Part shown: one piece after another, positions 35,974 to 47,725 of the stretch
How positions within the stretch are numbered: the first letter of the stretch is position 1
Layout of the letters: each line of letters opens with the position of its first letter
Source: Inia geoffrensis
Lineage: Eukaryota; Chordata; Mammalia; Artiodactyla; Iniidae
Direction of reading: 5' to 3'
NCBI GenBank assembly: GCA_036417435.1
Contig: CM070905.1
Location: forward strand, 62,575,092 to 62,639,091
DNA: 64,000 bases
Translations under genes and position numbers: made by a program
Notes under the pieces: model-generated
The model's database searches: none
What the model was told of the DNA's origin: nothing
Seen by the model: the letters and a program-made list of their open reading frames with translations, nothing else

Positions 35974-36132
35974 TAAGTTATATGCTTTAGTTACGTTTAA
36001 GGTAGGCTAGGCTAAGCTAAGATGTTTGGTAGGTTAGGTGTATCAAATGCATTTTCAACTTATGATATTTTCGACTTATGACGATTTTATTCGGACATAA
36101 TACCAATGTAAGTGGAGGAAGATCTGTACATG
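35974..36132. mobile_element. MER6-like (TcMar-Tigger group) DNA transposon fragment
   Basis: Contains taaggtaggctaggctaagc, ggtaggttaggtgtatcaaa, tgcattttcaacttatgata and a terminal ggaggaagatctgtacatg. It is the reverse complement of part of the longer copy at 60655-61165. The family name is from memory of the consensus. Confidence 0.7.
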
Positions 36133-36586
36133 TTTAATGCTGCAGCTGGGACGGTTAATAAGCAGTATTTTGCCAAAAACAAGGAAGATGTGGTTGTCAT
36201 CTTACTTCATTTCCTCTTAAGCATGCAGTTTGAACTTTAACAATTCAGGATAATAAATAAGCAGTGATAATTTTAAGGTTTTTCATTACTGCTGATAAAA
36301 CTGAATCTTTTAGCTAGCATTCCCTTTACATGAATTAATAAAACTTAATTCAAGACAACAATTTTGGATCCACCTGTGTAATTAGGACAGGCACACATGT
36401 GGCTGACAGAATCTCAACTCATTTACACGAACACTTTCATTCAGATACTCATTTTCAGATACTAATAGGAAAAAAAAGCCAATTTCTCCCCTACGCTGCC
36501 CTTCACAAGTTCAAGTTTATAACATGTTCTGATCATGAGTATAAAAGTTACCTAGGAGAGTGGAGCACACCAATGCCTCAGGGTGA

Positions 36587-36680
36587 TGTATAAAATATTG
36601 TACTAGGAATGTATAAAATATTGTACATTTTATATACAAATGTATAAAATATTGTACTAGGAATGTATAAAGTACTGGAT
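36587..36680. repeat. Tandem repeat, 54-bp period
   Basis: The unit starting tgtataaaatattgtactag occurs at 36587 and 36641, each with an inner half-repeat of tgtataaaatattgtac. About 1.7 copies. Confidence 0.88.
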
Positions 36681-36859
36681 GAATGCTTTCATCAAGTAGT
36701 TATCTCAATGAAGATTCAGGAGAAGTAGAGATACGTACCACAGTCTACACTCTTGAATTTCCAGGGAAGAGAGTTTTAACTCTCCTTTTTTTAATTTCAC
36801 CTAATCATGTGTTCCAAGTTGGGTGAGGAGAAGAAAAGGGAGTGAACACTTCCGGAGGG

Positions 36860-37015
36860 CAGTGTTTTACAAATGCTTCATACTGCAGTTCTTCAAAGTA
36901 GGCAAAATTATCCTCATTTGCATAGAAGAAAACACTGAGGGCCAAAGTAATTTGCCTAAAACCAATCAGCCAGTAAGAGGAAAGGTAAGGACGCGGCCTC
37001 GGTTGGATGCTGTCT
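36860..37015 (-). mobile_element. MIR SINE relic (weak)
   Basis: Antisense MIR core: aattatcctcatttgcatag, aaaacactgagggccaaagt and aatttgcctaaaaccaatca. Confidence 0.65.
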
Positions 37016-37059
37016 CGTCTTGTGTAAAATACAGACTCCACACCCACACCCTGCCTGCC

Positions 37060-37505
37060 AGCCTGCAGCCCATCTGCCTCCTCCCCCACATCACCTCCCA
37101 GGCACCATGTGATCTGGGCATTATACAGAGCTGCCGTTCTCCAGCTACACCAAGACAAACCCACCCCCACCTTCTGCAAGATTCCTCTGCCTGGGAAGCC
37201 CTCTTCCCGTTGTTGTGCACACGGCAACTCGTGCTCACATTTACGGTTTCCACTCAAAGGTTTCCTCCTTTGAGAGCCTTTTCCTGGAATGCTCCTCAGC
37301 TGAGTTAACAGCGTCTTCCTCTGTATAATCAAGGCACTTTGCAAACTGGCTTAGGACCCAAAACTGTGGTAACTGCTACCTGCTCCCACGTAGGCCCAGC
37401 CACCCTCTGGACTGTAAGCTGCATGAGGGTAGAATTACACTATTCGATTTTATAAGGCTAAGTTCTACCTGCCTCCAGGTAGCAGGTAAACAAAACACCG
37501 AATGA
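37060..37505 (+). mobile_element. L2 LINE 3' end relic
   Basis: Sense L2: cactcaaaggtttcctcctt, tgagagccttttcctggaat, then ggactgtaagctgcatgagg. The 179-codon minus frame at 36805-37344 and the 161-codon plus frame at 36823-37308 lie across this and the MIR, and are chance frames. Confidence 0.75.
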
Positions 37506-37659
37506 ACAAAGAGAGGACACCAGAAGGAGTGAACCATCAGGCCTTGTCCTCCCACTATGTAATATGTATAACATGTTCTGTTTGCTCAATTACCCTTAGA
37601 CTTTCCCAGACACCATCCCTCTTCCTCAACCACTCTCACCACCACGCACTGATTAGGTA

Positions 37660-37855
37660 TAATACACATGCACATATTCTCATTTGATTCTCACAACACT
37701 CCGACACCATAATTTTGTTTCTGTTTCACAGAGAAGGAAGCTGGTTTTCAGAACCATTAAGTAACTCACCCAAGCTTACTTGTCAAGCAGGGGAGGGGCA
37801 GGATGTGAAAGTCCATGCTCATTTCACCAAATCACTTTGCTTTCCTAATTGTAGC
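37660..37855 (-). mobile_element. MIR SINE relic
   Basis: Antisense MIR: catttgattctcacaacact, tttcacagagaaggaagctg, ttaagtaactcacccaagct. Confidence 0.75.
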
Positions 37856-38177
37856 AAATCTCAAACCAGTTAGGTTAACTGTATCTTACCCAAAATGCGA
37901 TGTCAGCACTTCACCTACTACTCTATTTTCCTTGTCAGCTTGTCAACTCATTACATCAAAATAATCTAGCATGTTAAAAGTTTGTGATTCTGGCTTCTTG
38001 TTTTAAAATACTATCCATGACTCACTATGCAATACATTCATTCACACAGGAATCAGAGTAAAAGGTTTTCTATTCTCAAGCCCTTGGCAAGTTGAAATAA
38101 GTATCTTTAAAATGATTCACAATTATGTTATTTGCGACATGCAGATATAGTCCAGATTAGTTAGCTATCACACTGAC

Positions 38178-38273
38178 CCAAGTGTCTTTTTTTTGTTTGT
38201 TTTTAACATCTTTATTGGAGTATGACTGCTTTACAATGGTGTGTAGTTTCTGCTGTATAATCCCCAGTGTCTT
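38178..38273 (-). mobile_element. Extremely truncated L1 3' end (about 72 bp) with target-site duplication
   Basis: Only the last part of the L1 3' UTR plus tail (catctttattggagtatgac, tgctttacaatggtgtgtag) lies at 38190-38261. It is flanked by cccaagtgtctt (38178-38189) and ccccagtgtctt (38262-38273), 11 of 12 identical. Confidence 0.85.
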
Positions 38274-39129
38274 AATGTTTGCTCAGCTGGTGATTTTTTT
38301 TTTTTTTTTTCTGTTTTCTGTTTTTAACTTAAGAAAGCAATTCTGTCATCAGAAAATTTAACCGACTGGCTTCACTTCCTCTTTCACGTCATTAGTGGAA
38401 GTATTAACTCAGGTCACAAGACAGAACCCAGGACACCCGCCTTATCAATTTCTCTCTAATTTGAGAAGCACACACTTCAGGAGACAGTAAAAGGCTATAT
38501 TACTGTCTCTTTATCCCACCGATATTTTTGTATTTTATTGAGGTTTTAAACATATGTCATTATTCCTTTTCTTTTCACTACTGTTTTATGGATCATTTAT
38601 TCATGTCTATGTGCCACGTGAAGGCTGACAAGTTTGCCTGTGTCTCTTGTCTGCCTAAGCTAAAACCTGCTTGTACTTCATATTACAGTATATTTTTATT
38701 ATACTAATTGATGATTCTGTAAGTAATCGTAACTCAGAAACACAAATCAACTCCTAAATTAATAGGTGAGCTGATGTGCTAAGAACTACCTCACTTGAGG
38801 GCTTGTGTTAATTCACTCTGTTGTAGGTCCTGGATAAAGTGAAAAGGGAAAAAGATCAATCCTCTCCCTTTGTAGACATTTTGCTGCCCTTGAGTTCCAA
38901 AGTGTGGTGGACCCGGGAGTTCAGGGCAACCTGGAAAGACCATCTCAAGAACAATACTGTCACTGGTTCCCCAGAACATCGAGGGTGAACCCAGGCTCTG
39001 CAACCGGCATACATATCCTTTGTGATCTGCCTCAGATCCTTGCCTCTCTCTCTTTCTCATTCTTTTCTCCCGCAAACCTTCCAAATTGTTCGTTTCTCCC
39101 AGTGTGATCTCTCAACTCATAAAGTGGTT

Positions 39130-39445
39130 TCATCCTCTTCCTCTTCACATGTTGTTCCCATTGATGTCATATTTCTTCTCCTTTCTTGGCCCTTCACAAT
39201 CCAGCTTGTGCCACCTCTTCTAGAAAACACAGCTGGATCCCCAAGTCTGACTGCAGATGTTCCTCTTTTGGGGCCCCGATGGCACCTTACTATACACCTC
39301 TACTATCTCACAGGACATATCACATTGCATGGTCATTGTCATTTTAATTAACTATATTCTGCAGGGAGCTTGTGGCAGGGACCATATCTTGATTATGTTA
39401 CCCTGGTACTGATAGTAGGAGCTAAAAATGCTAGTCAAATAAATT
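39130..39445 (+). mobile_element. L2 LINE relic
   Basis: Sense L2 landmarks: tatctcacaggacatatcac, ggagcttgtggcagggacca, tatcttgattatgttaccct, and gctagtcaaataaattg at the end. Confidence 0.65.
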
Positions 39446-39540
39446 GCTTTTAACCTGGTGCATAGAAATATATCCCATCACACGCTTTGGGTCTGTAGCT
39501 TCTACTTCTATAGTCTGATGACTGACATTCTCTCACTTTG

Positions 39541-39580
39541 GGTGTGTGTGTGTGCGCGTGTGTGTGTCTGTGTGTGTATT
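39541..39580. repeat. (TG)n microsatellite, interrupted
   Basis: TG repeat with GCGCG and TC interruptions, about 40 bp. Confidence 0.92.
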
Positions 39581-39849
39581 TAAGAAGAGGACATTGTCAC
39601 AGTAATTGTATGCCAAGAAGGGAGCTGGTCCAGCTCCTTCAATTTCCCATCAGTCTAAATCCTTAAAACATTTTCTGTGTTGAGATTTGACATATTTCTG
39701 TAGCATGTCTTTGCTCCTTCCTGCTGGAAATCACCTCATTCCAATTTTTTCTAGGTCAGCTCTTCTGGAAAACTTGGGTTTTGTGTTCTTTGTACACACC
39801 TAATTCATTAGCATTTTGTGTCAGTGGTCAATGGCGATTCCTTTTGTTA

Positions 39850-40330
39850 TAGGCCTCAGAACATCTCAGATTTTCAGTTGCTGGGCAAGTGCTCTTGTGG
39901 CTGAGGCTGCCAGCTGTCCATCAGTATGCATGTGCCCTTCTACGGTTTCCAGTCTCCCCTCAAAATAGGTGTTGCCATGGGACAAAGTTCTCTCCAGCAG
40001 CATGTGAGCACAGGTAACACGCACTATCTCCAGGCTTGGCCTAAAGCCTTTCTACATGTGCTCCTGCAGGCTCTGTCTCCTTTTGGGATGACTGGGATGT
40101 CCACATCTAGGGGACACTGGAGACATACCTAAGGACTGCAAAGCTGCTGTCAGCCTGGTCCCTAAACGACTTGGAGGAAGAGCCATTCCAAAAACCTGGA
40201 CACCTGTCCAGTACTATTTGGTGAGCAAAAACAAAACCAAAAAATGCTTCTATTGGCTTAAGCCATGGAATTATGGAATTTGGGGTGTTTCTTTGTACCA
40301 CAGCCTAGCCTAGGCTATTCTACCTAATAT
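39850..40330 (+). mobile_element. MaLR-type LTR relic (MLT1-like)
   Basis: The 3' part shows ctattggcttaagccatgga, ttatggaatttggggtgttt and agcctagcctaggctattct, the usual end of MLT1-like LTRs. The 5' limit is a guess. No internal retroviral region seen. Confidence 0.6.
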
Positions 40331-41024
40331 AGGCACGGCTTTAAGAAAAGGTTAGTTAAATGCCAAGATGCTAGAAACAATGTTGGAAGCAGGTTAAAGT
40401 CTATTAGTCCCATAGACAACTGTCAGCTATCCGAAGATATGTTATTTCCATTATTATTTTGATCATCAACAAGAATGTCATCAATAATATCAGGTAATTA
40501 CTAAAGTGTTCAAAAATTCATTTTAGTGTCACTGAATTTTTAAAGAAATGTTTTAAAGCAACCATGGTGGGGCTGGGGGGAGTGTGCTAAGTGTTGGGGG
40601 GGGGTGAATTTGAAAACACTGAAATTGCTGGAAAATTCTTCAGTGCTTTTTTATCATTAGAACTTAGAAGCCTTAGATGATGCTCTGGTGAACTTCTGAT
40701 GCTCTTAGCCCAAGTTACCCAAACTAGCTCCCAGATGCTTAATATATGTTCCTTGGAATGGGAGAAAATCATTTTTCATATTTTTATATAAAAGAGGTCT
40801 CTTGATATTTCGGGCTGGAAGATATCTGCTTGAAATGGTGAGGAAATTAGAAAGTAGGATATGTAAACAAAAAAGACATCCCTCATTAAAATGGTCCTTT
40901 TCTTTTTAAAGTGCCTATAAATAATTGTCACTAAAATTCATTTCGGTCTGTGCTTTCTTTCAGGTATGCTCTGTGCTTCTATTCTTCCCTTCCTCTCCCC
41001 AAACTCCTTAATTTCACCTTTTTT

Positions 41025-43065
41025 TTTTTTTTTACTATTTTACTGAGGTATAGCTGAGAGTGCAAAATATGAAGCTAATACCTCCATATACTTTAAAATA
41101 TATATATATACCCACATGAGTACCACCCAGAACAATATACAGAACATTTTTAGCGCTCCAATAGGCTCCTTTGTGTTCCACAAAGGAGGGCAATACCTCC
41201 TCAAAAATAGAATATTTTGACCTCTATCACCATGGATTAGTTTTGCCTGATTTTGAACTTCACATAAAGGAAAGCATATACTACATATTCTGTGATGTCT
41301 AGTTTCTTTCACTCAACATCATGCTCAGGAGATACATCCATATATTGCAATCTAGTAATAGTTCATTCTTTTTCATTGCTCTGTAGTATCCTAGTGTATG
41401 AATAACACCACAATTTATCCATCTTACTGCTGATGGACATTTGGTTTGTTTTCACTTTGGGGCTATTATGAATAACACTGCTATGAACATTCTTGTATAT
41501 GCATTTTACATGAACACTCATTTTCCTTGGGTGTTTGCCCAGAAGTATACTATTTTTAGTAGATAACGCCAAATAGTTTTCCAAAGTGCTTCTATCAGTT
41601 AACACTTCCACCACCATGTATAATAGTTCCAGTTGCTCCCTGTCCTCATTAATATATGTGACTGTCAGTTCTTCTAATTTTAGCTACTTGGGGTTTTTTA
41701 AAAAAATTTATTTATTGAATTTATTTGTTTCTGGCTGCATTGGGTCTTCGTTGCTGCACGCGGGGCTTTCTCTAGCTGTGGCGAGCGGGGGCTACTCTTC
41801 CTTGCGGTGCGTGGGCTTCCCATTGGGTGGCTTCTCTTGTTGCCGAGCACGGGCTCTAGGCACGCGAGCTTCAGTAGTTGTGGCACTCGGGCTCAGTAGT
41901 TGTGGCTCACGGGCTCTAGAGTGCAGGCTCAGTAGTTGTGGCACACGGGCTTAGTTGCTCCGTGGCATGTGGGATCTTCCCAGACCAGGGCTCGAACCCG
42001 TGTCCCCTGCATTGGCAGGGGGATTCTTAACCACTGTGCACCAGGGAAGCCCCATTTGGTGGATTTTTATTTTCACTTCCCTGATGGTTAATAATGTAAG
42101 TACCTTTGCATATTTGTATTGGCAATTTTGATAATTTCAAGTGCCTTTTCAGATTTTTTGCCCATTTTCAACTAGGTAGTTAATATTTTTCTTTTTGACT
42201 TGTATAACTTCTTTATATAACTTCTTTAAGTCCCTTTTTGGATACATGTATTGCAAATATCTTCTTCAGTCTTTATTTTTTCTCAATGGTATCTTTTAAT
42301 GCATAGACTTTTTTAATTTTGATGAGGTGCAATTTATTATTTTCTTTTGTGGTTAAGTGCTTTCTGCATCCTGTTTCAAAACTCTTTGCCTCCCCCAAGG
42401 TCATTCAGATATTTACGTAGGTTTTATTCTGAAATATTTGTTTTATTTTTGGACTTTAAGTCTATGATCTATCTCTCATTAATTTTTGTGATATGATATG
42501 AAGTAGGGGTCAGGTTTATTGTTTTCTATATGGATAGCTAACTGTCTCAGCACCATTTATTATAAAGCCCATTATTTCCTCTAATTAATTGCAGTAATGC
42601 TTTTGACATAAATCAGATGACCATATATGTGTGCATTTTTTATGGACTATTTAGTCTGTTCCATTGGTCTACTGAATTATTCTTTAGTCAAAACCATACT
42701 GTCTAATTACTTTAGCTTTATAATAAGTCTTAATATCTAGAAATGTAAGTCTTCCAGCTTTGTTCTTGTTTTTTAAGATCACCTTGGCTATTCTATGTCT
42801 TTTGTATTTCTATATCAGTTTATAATCATTCTGTGAATTTCCTATTGGGATTGGGATTGGTGTTGCAATTAAGATCAATTTGGAGAGTTAATGACATCTT
42901 AACAATGTAGTCTTCTGATCCATAAACATGGCATATCCCTCCCTTAATTTAAGTCTGCTTTAACTTTCTAAGCAATGTTTCATAGTTTTAGTAAGGTAGT
43001 CTTGAGTATCTTTGGTTAGATGTATTTTTAGGAATTTGTCATTTTCAGTTTTTAAATGTGGCTAA
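41025..43065 (-). mobile_element. Old L1M element, antisense, split by a SINE
   Basis: Starts with the antisense L1M 3' UTR (actgaggtatagctgagagt, agtaccacccagaacaatat) and runs through the C-terminal half of ORF2 (gtgtttgcccagaagtatac, tatcagtttataatcattct, gtatctttggttagatgtat). The SINE at 41697-42052 interrupts it. No intact frame. Confidence 0.85.
41697..42052 (-). mobile_element. Long CHR-type SINE, minus strand
   Basis: About 350 bp with tRNA-like head at 42052 (minus ggcttccctggtgcacagtg), repeated internal actgagc..cacaac units, and an A-rich tail at the plus-strand 5' side (41697-41720). This longer class also occurs at 56600-56942 and 59171-59504 and is more diverged than the CHR-2 copies. 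It inserted into the L1M relic. Confidence 0.9.
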
Positions 43066-43369
43066 GAAAATAAGACAGTGCTTAATCAAGAAATGTGAGG
43101 CATGACTAGTATTCACATCACCTTGTTTAAGAGGTAAAAAGAGCACAACTCAAAGGCGAAATAAATATATAAGTATAGTGAAAACTACCTAGAAGATTAA
43201 AGTCTCATCTTCTAAAAGCTGAACATATCTGAGCATAGCTATTACTGAAGCAATGTTCTTTGAACCTACTTCTCTATTATCTAATTAAAGTTACCACTAG
43301 CTACTTGCATAGCTTATGTTAGAAAAATTTAATGCTCCAGTCAAATTTCTTTCATTTGTTTTGCTGTGC

Positions 43370-43760
43370 TATTCCCTTCTTCACCCTCTTCTGGGCTTTC
43401 AAACATCTTACAACTCTGCCAGGAAAATCCTTGCTCTCTCCTTCCCCTTTTCACCTGGCTACTAACTATACTGACAGTCTTCAGCTTAAATCATAATATC
43501 TCTAAGAAGCCTATCCTAACCCACCAGACAAAATGAGGCATCCCTGCTATGTGCCTCAACAAAATCCTTCAGAACCTCTGTCCTAGCACTAGACTCTGCA
43601 TTTTGACTGTTTGATTATCATCTGTCTCCCCTACTACACTACAAATTCTATGAAGACAAGGGTAGCAACAGCCTTATTCACATTTTATCTTCAGAGCCTT
43701 GAAGATAAAAGTACCTGGCATATATTAATTGCTTGATAAATATTTGAAGGAATTACCATG
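43370..43760 (+). mobile_element. L2 LINE 3' end relic
   Basis: Sense L2 in order: cttcagcttaaatcataata, tctaagaagcctatcctaac, gtctcccctactacactaca, agtacctggcatatattaat and gcttgataaatatttgaagg at the end. Confidence 0.85.
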
Positions 43761-44480
43761 AAATCTGGGCCGAGCAGAAGAATGGACTCTTTTCTTTTCC
43801 TCCTTGAAAACTGGAGTAAATAGAGACCAACCACTAGGCGGTCCCAAAGTGAAATCATTAACAAAATTCTCATTGTCCCTGAGATTTTGGTATGAGTATT
43901 ATACTTCTTCCTAATTTTTATTGTTGGTAAAACATAAAGTAATGAAAAAATGAATTAAAGGATTACATTGAAAGGAGACTCTTCTTCCAGAATAACCAGC
44001 AGATGTAGTATTCAGGATTTATCCTATTTTTAGAAATGTTTTACCTTTAAAAATATTATTTTTGTTGGGTGTGTTATGACTCAATTTTTTTACTTTGTGT
44101 TACATAGCTCCTTTTGAAAGGAACCCACTGTCACTACAAGGTTGGCAAGGTAAATGAGAGTCCCTACAAGGGAGATCATATCTCTGGATGGTTTATCCCT
44201 GCCTGCATCACCACTCATGTCTTCAAGAAATAGCCCCCCCAAATAACAACAGGGGCGTGTACAGGGACTTGCAGTGACATTTCCCTAATTCTCCAATGCG
44301 CGATGAAGATACGCTAGACCCTCTAACCATAGCTTTCCTAAAACCTTGAAAGGGGAAACAGAAAAGAAGCTACAACTGAACAGACGGATTTACAAGATTG
44401 AGTTTGGGTTTTTTCAGCTCTTGGTCTCCTATGGGGAATTAAGGAAGATCAGTTTGGCAGCCATCAAACAGAGACTGAAT

Positions 44481-45923
44481 AAAGGAGGCAAGAATATACA
44501 CTGGAGAAAGGGCAGCCTCTTCAATAAGTGGTGCTGGGAAAACTGGACAGCTACACGTAAAAGAATGAAATTAGAACGCTCCCTGACACCATACACAAAA
44601 ATAAACTCAAAATGGATTAAAGACCTAAATGTAAGGCCAGGCACCATCGAACTCTTAGAGAAAAACATAGGCAGAACACTCTATGACATAAATCACAGCA
44701 AGATCCTTTTTGACCCACCTCCTAGAGAAATGGAAATAAAAACAAAAATACACAAATTGGACCTAATGAAACTTAAAAGCTTTTGCACAGCAAAGGAAAC
44801 CATAAACAAGATGAAAAGACAACCCTCAGAATGGGAGAAAATATTTGCAAACAATGTGACTGACAAGGGATTAATCTCCAAAATTTACAAGCAGCTCATG
44901 CAGCTCAATAACAGAAAAACAAACAACCCAATCCAAAAATGGACAGAAGACCTAAATAGACATTTCTCCAAAGAAGATATATAGATTGCCAACAAACACA
45001 TGAAAGAATGCTCAACATCATTAATCATTAGAGAAATGCAAATCAAAACTACAATGAGGTATCACCTCACACCAGTCAGAATGGCCATCAGCCAAAAATC
45101 TAGAAACAATAAATGCTGGGGAGGGTGTGGAGAAAAGGGAACACTCTTGCACTGTTGGTGGGAATGTATATTGATACAGCCACTATGGAGAACAGCATGG
45201 AGCTTCCTTAAAAAACTACAAACAGAACTACCATATGACCCAGCAATCCCACTACAGGGCATATACTCTGAGAAAACCATAATTCAAAATGAGTCATGTA
45301 CCACAATGTTCATTGCAGCTCTATTTACAATAGCCAGGACATGCAAAGAATGTAAGTGTCCATAGACAGATGAATGGATAAAGATGTGGCCCATATATAT
45401 AATGGAATATTACTCAGCCATAAAAAGAAACGAAATTGAGTTATTTGTAGTGAGGTGGATGGACCTAGAGTCTGTCATACAGAGTGAGGTAAATCAGAAA
45501 GAGAAAAACAAATACCGTATACTAACACATATATACGGAATCTAAGAAAAAAAAAATGTCATGAAGAACCTAGGGGTACGATGGGAATAAAGACACAGAC
45601 CTACTAGAGAATGGACTTGAGGATATGGGGAGGGGGAAGGGTAAGCTGTGCCAAAGTGAGAGAGTGGCATGGACATATATACACTGCCAAACGTAAAATA
45701 GACAGCTAGCGGGAAGCAGCCGCATAGCACAGGGAGATCAGCTCGGTGCTTTGTGACCGCCTGGAGGGGTGGGATAGGGAGGGTGGGAGGGAGGGAGACG
45801 CAAGAGGGAAGAGATATGGGAACACATGTATATGTATAACTGATTCACTTTGTTATAAGGCAGAAACTAACACACCATTGTAAAGCAATTATACTCCAAT
45901 AAAGACGTTAAAAAAACAAAACA
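44481..45923 (+). mobile_element. Young 5'-truncated L1 with ORF2 tail and two nonsense mutations
   Basis: A perfect 15-bp duplication aaacagagactgaat at 44466-44480 and 45924-45938 fixes the limits. The element carries the last part of L1 ORF2 in one frame from about 44481 to the natural stop at 45543-45545. Peptides include [39 protein letters not shown] and [20 protein letters not shown]. Two in-frame TAG codons interrupt it: 44982-44984 (Q expected) and 45363-45365 (S expected, in CPSTDEWIK). After ORF2 comes the 3' UTR and a tail of aaaaaacaaaac type. Opposite orientation to ICA1. It cannot move on its own. Confidence 0.95.
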
Positions 45924-46261
45924 AAACAGAGACTGAATCTAAGTTTCCCTGTGCTCCTAAAAGTCCTTACCCAAGAAAGTGAAGATTCTATCTTCACTGT
46001 TTAGCATCGTTCTGAAAACCCTCTTCCCTGTATATTTGTTCCCTTAAAGGCTATTCTGCCCTCCTCTTTCCTCCCTTCCCCCTCATTTATAGCATCTACA
46101 GCTGTGGTTCTACCCTGCAGCTTGAACAGCACAGCCGTATCAGAATACAGCCCAATGAAAGATACACACATACTGATGTCTGTGTTGCGGGGTGGAGTTT
46201 GTAGAGGGGGGTAGTTTTGGTACAATTCTATGTATTCAGTTAACAAATAGTTATTAAAACT

Positions 46262-46400
46262 CCTGGCAGTGTGGTGAAGTGGAAAGGGCATCTGATAGGC
46301 CTGAATTCTATGCATGGATCAGAAACTTCCTAGCTTTATAACACTGGGCAAGTTATTTAACATTTCTGAGATCCTGCTATTAGAGGTAAAGCATAATGAG
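46262..46400 (+). mobile_element. MIR SINE relic
   Basis: Sense MIR head and core: gcagtgtggtgaagtggaaa, gcctgaattctatgcatgga, cactgggcaagttatttaac. Confidence 0.75.
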
Positions 46401-46554
46401 ATAAATAACAGAGAGAATGGATATCAGATCTTTCTTTAAAACTGTGATACATAATGCTGTTATTAGGAGTTACGTGTAAGGTCCTGTGTTTAGCACAATG
46501 CAGGTCCACTATGTATCTGCTCACTTTGTGTCTCTGTGTCACATTTTGGTAATT

Positions 46555-46880
46555 CTCACAATATTTCAAACTTTTTCATTGTTATTGTATTTGTTATGGT
46601 GATCTGTGATCAGTGATCTTTGATGTTACTACTACAATTTGCTAAAAGCTCAGATGATAGTAAGCATTTTTTAACAATAAAGTTTTTTTTAGTTAAGATA
46701 TGCACATTGTTTCTTTAGACATCATGCAATTGCACACTTAACAGACTACAGTATGGCAGAAACATAACGTTTACATGCACTGGGAAACCAAAAAAATGCG
46801 TGCAACTCACTTTACTGCAATATTCGCTTTATTGCTGTGGTCTGGAACTGAACTTGCAATATCTCTGACGTCTGCCTGTA
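46555..46880 (+). mobile_element. Internally deleted Tigger1-like DNA transposon
   Basis: The left part (caaactttttcattgttatt, gatctgtgatcagtgatctt) comes from just inside the 5' end of Tigger1. At about 46640 it jumps to the 3' end (aagctcagatgatagtaagc, ctttactgcaatattcgctt, attgctgtggtctggaactg), finishing with gtctgcctgta. The transposase region is gone, so this is a MITE-like derivative. Confidence 0.85.
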
Positions 46881-47642
46881 CATTAAGGCCTGGTGCCATT
46901 TCTAGGCTCCAAGGGGACTAGAGAAAGGGCACACATGCTGCCTTGAGCTCCAGCTGTACCGTTTATTGGTAAGATGCAATGTGCTCAATGGTGAAAGGGC
47001 TCCACTCTACTTTGAAATAATAGCTGAATTTATATTATGGTTTGTTTGGTTAAGAGGTGAAATAGAGCAGAAAAAAGGAAATTTGCTTTAATCATGCTCC
47101 TTGGGGAATATATCACAACATAAAACTCACACGATAGCTTTCTCTCTTCCCAGGCTACTGATAAATAATGCCTTTAGAATACATTTAGGTTTGGAGAAAT
47201 AAATCATACTTGAATATACTTAAAACCTAATGACCTACTGTGGATTAAATACCTATTGTGTGTTAAACATACACTCGGGAGTACAAAGAAGATAAAGTTA
47301 CCTCGGAGGCAGAGGAGAGAGACCCACAAACCATCTGTAACATTATTTTAAACTAAATATGTTTAACATTTGGAAGAAAATGAAAAGAAAAAGAGATAAA
47401 TGAAAATAGTTCTATCCTTCCTCAGTTAAAAAAATAGAAAAAGCTCAAATTCAAACAATACTATGAGACAGTTAAAACTGGTATTTTAAATAAAACTCAA
47501 TTTTAACCATAATCTTTTAAGAATTATAACTGAATATATGCATGTACCTAATGTCAAAAATACAGAGCAGATTTATGAAACTTTGAATCAAATGATCTCT
47601 CATGCATCTATCTATTCATTGATGAATGATTATGCTTATGTA

Positions 47643-47725
47643 ATGGTTCTCAAAATGTACTCTCTGCAGCAGCAACATCAGGACCACCTGCGAGCTTATT
47701 AGAAATGTAATTCTTGGGCTCAATT
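47643..47725 (+). mobile_element. MER5A-like hAT element, left part
   Basis: Contains atggttctcaaaatgtactc, cagcagcaacatcaggacca and cttattagaaatgtaattct, matching the MER5A left half. It continues at 50414-50527 after the MULE insertion. Confidence 0.8.

Noticed and set aside
36805..37344. Overlapping 179-codon minus and 161-codon plus open frames
   Set aside because: They span a MIR and an L2 relic, have no recognised domain, no exon structure and overlap on opposite strands.
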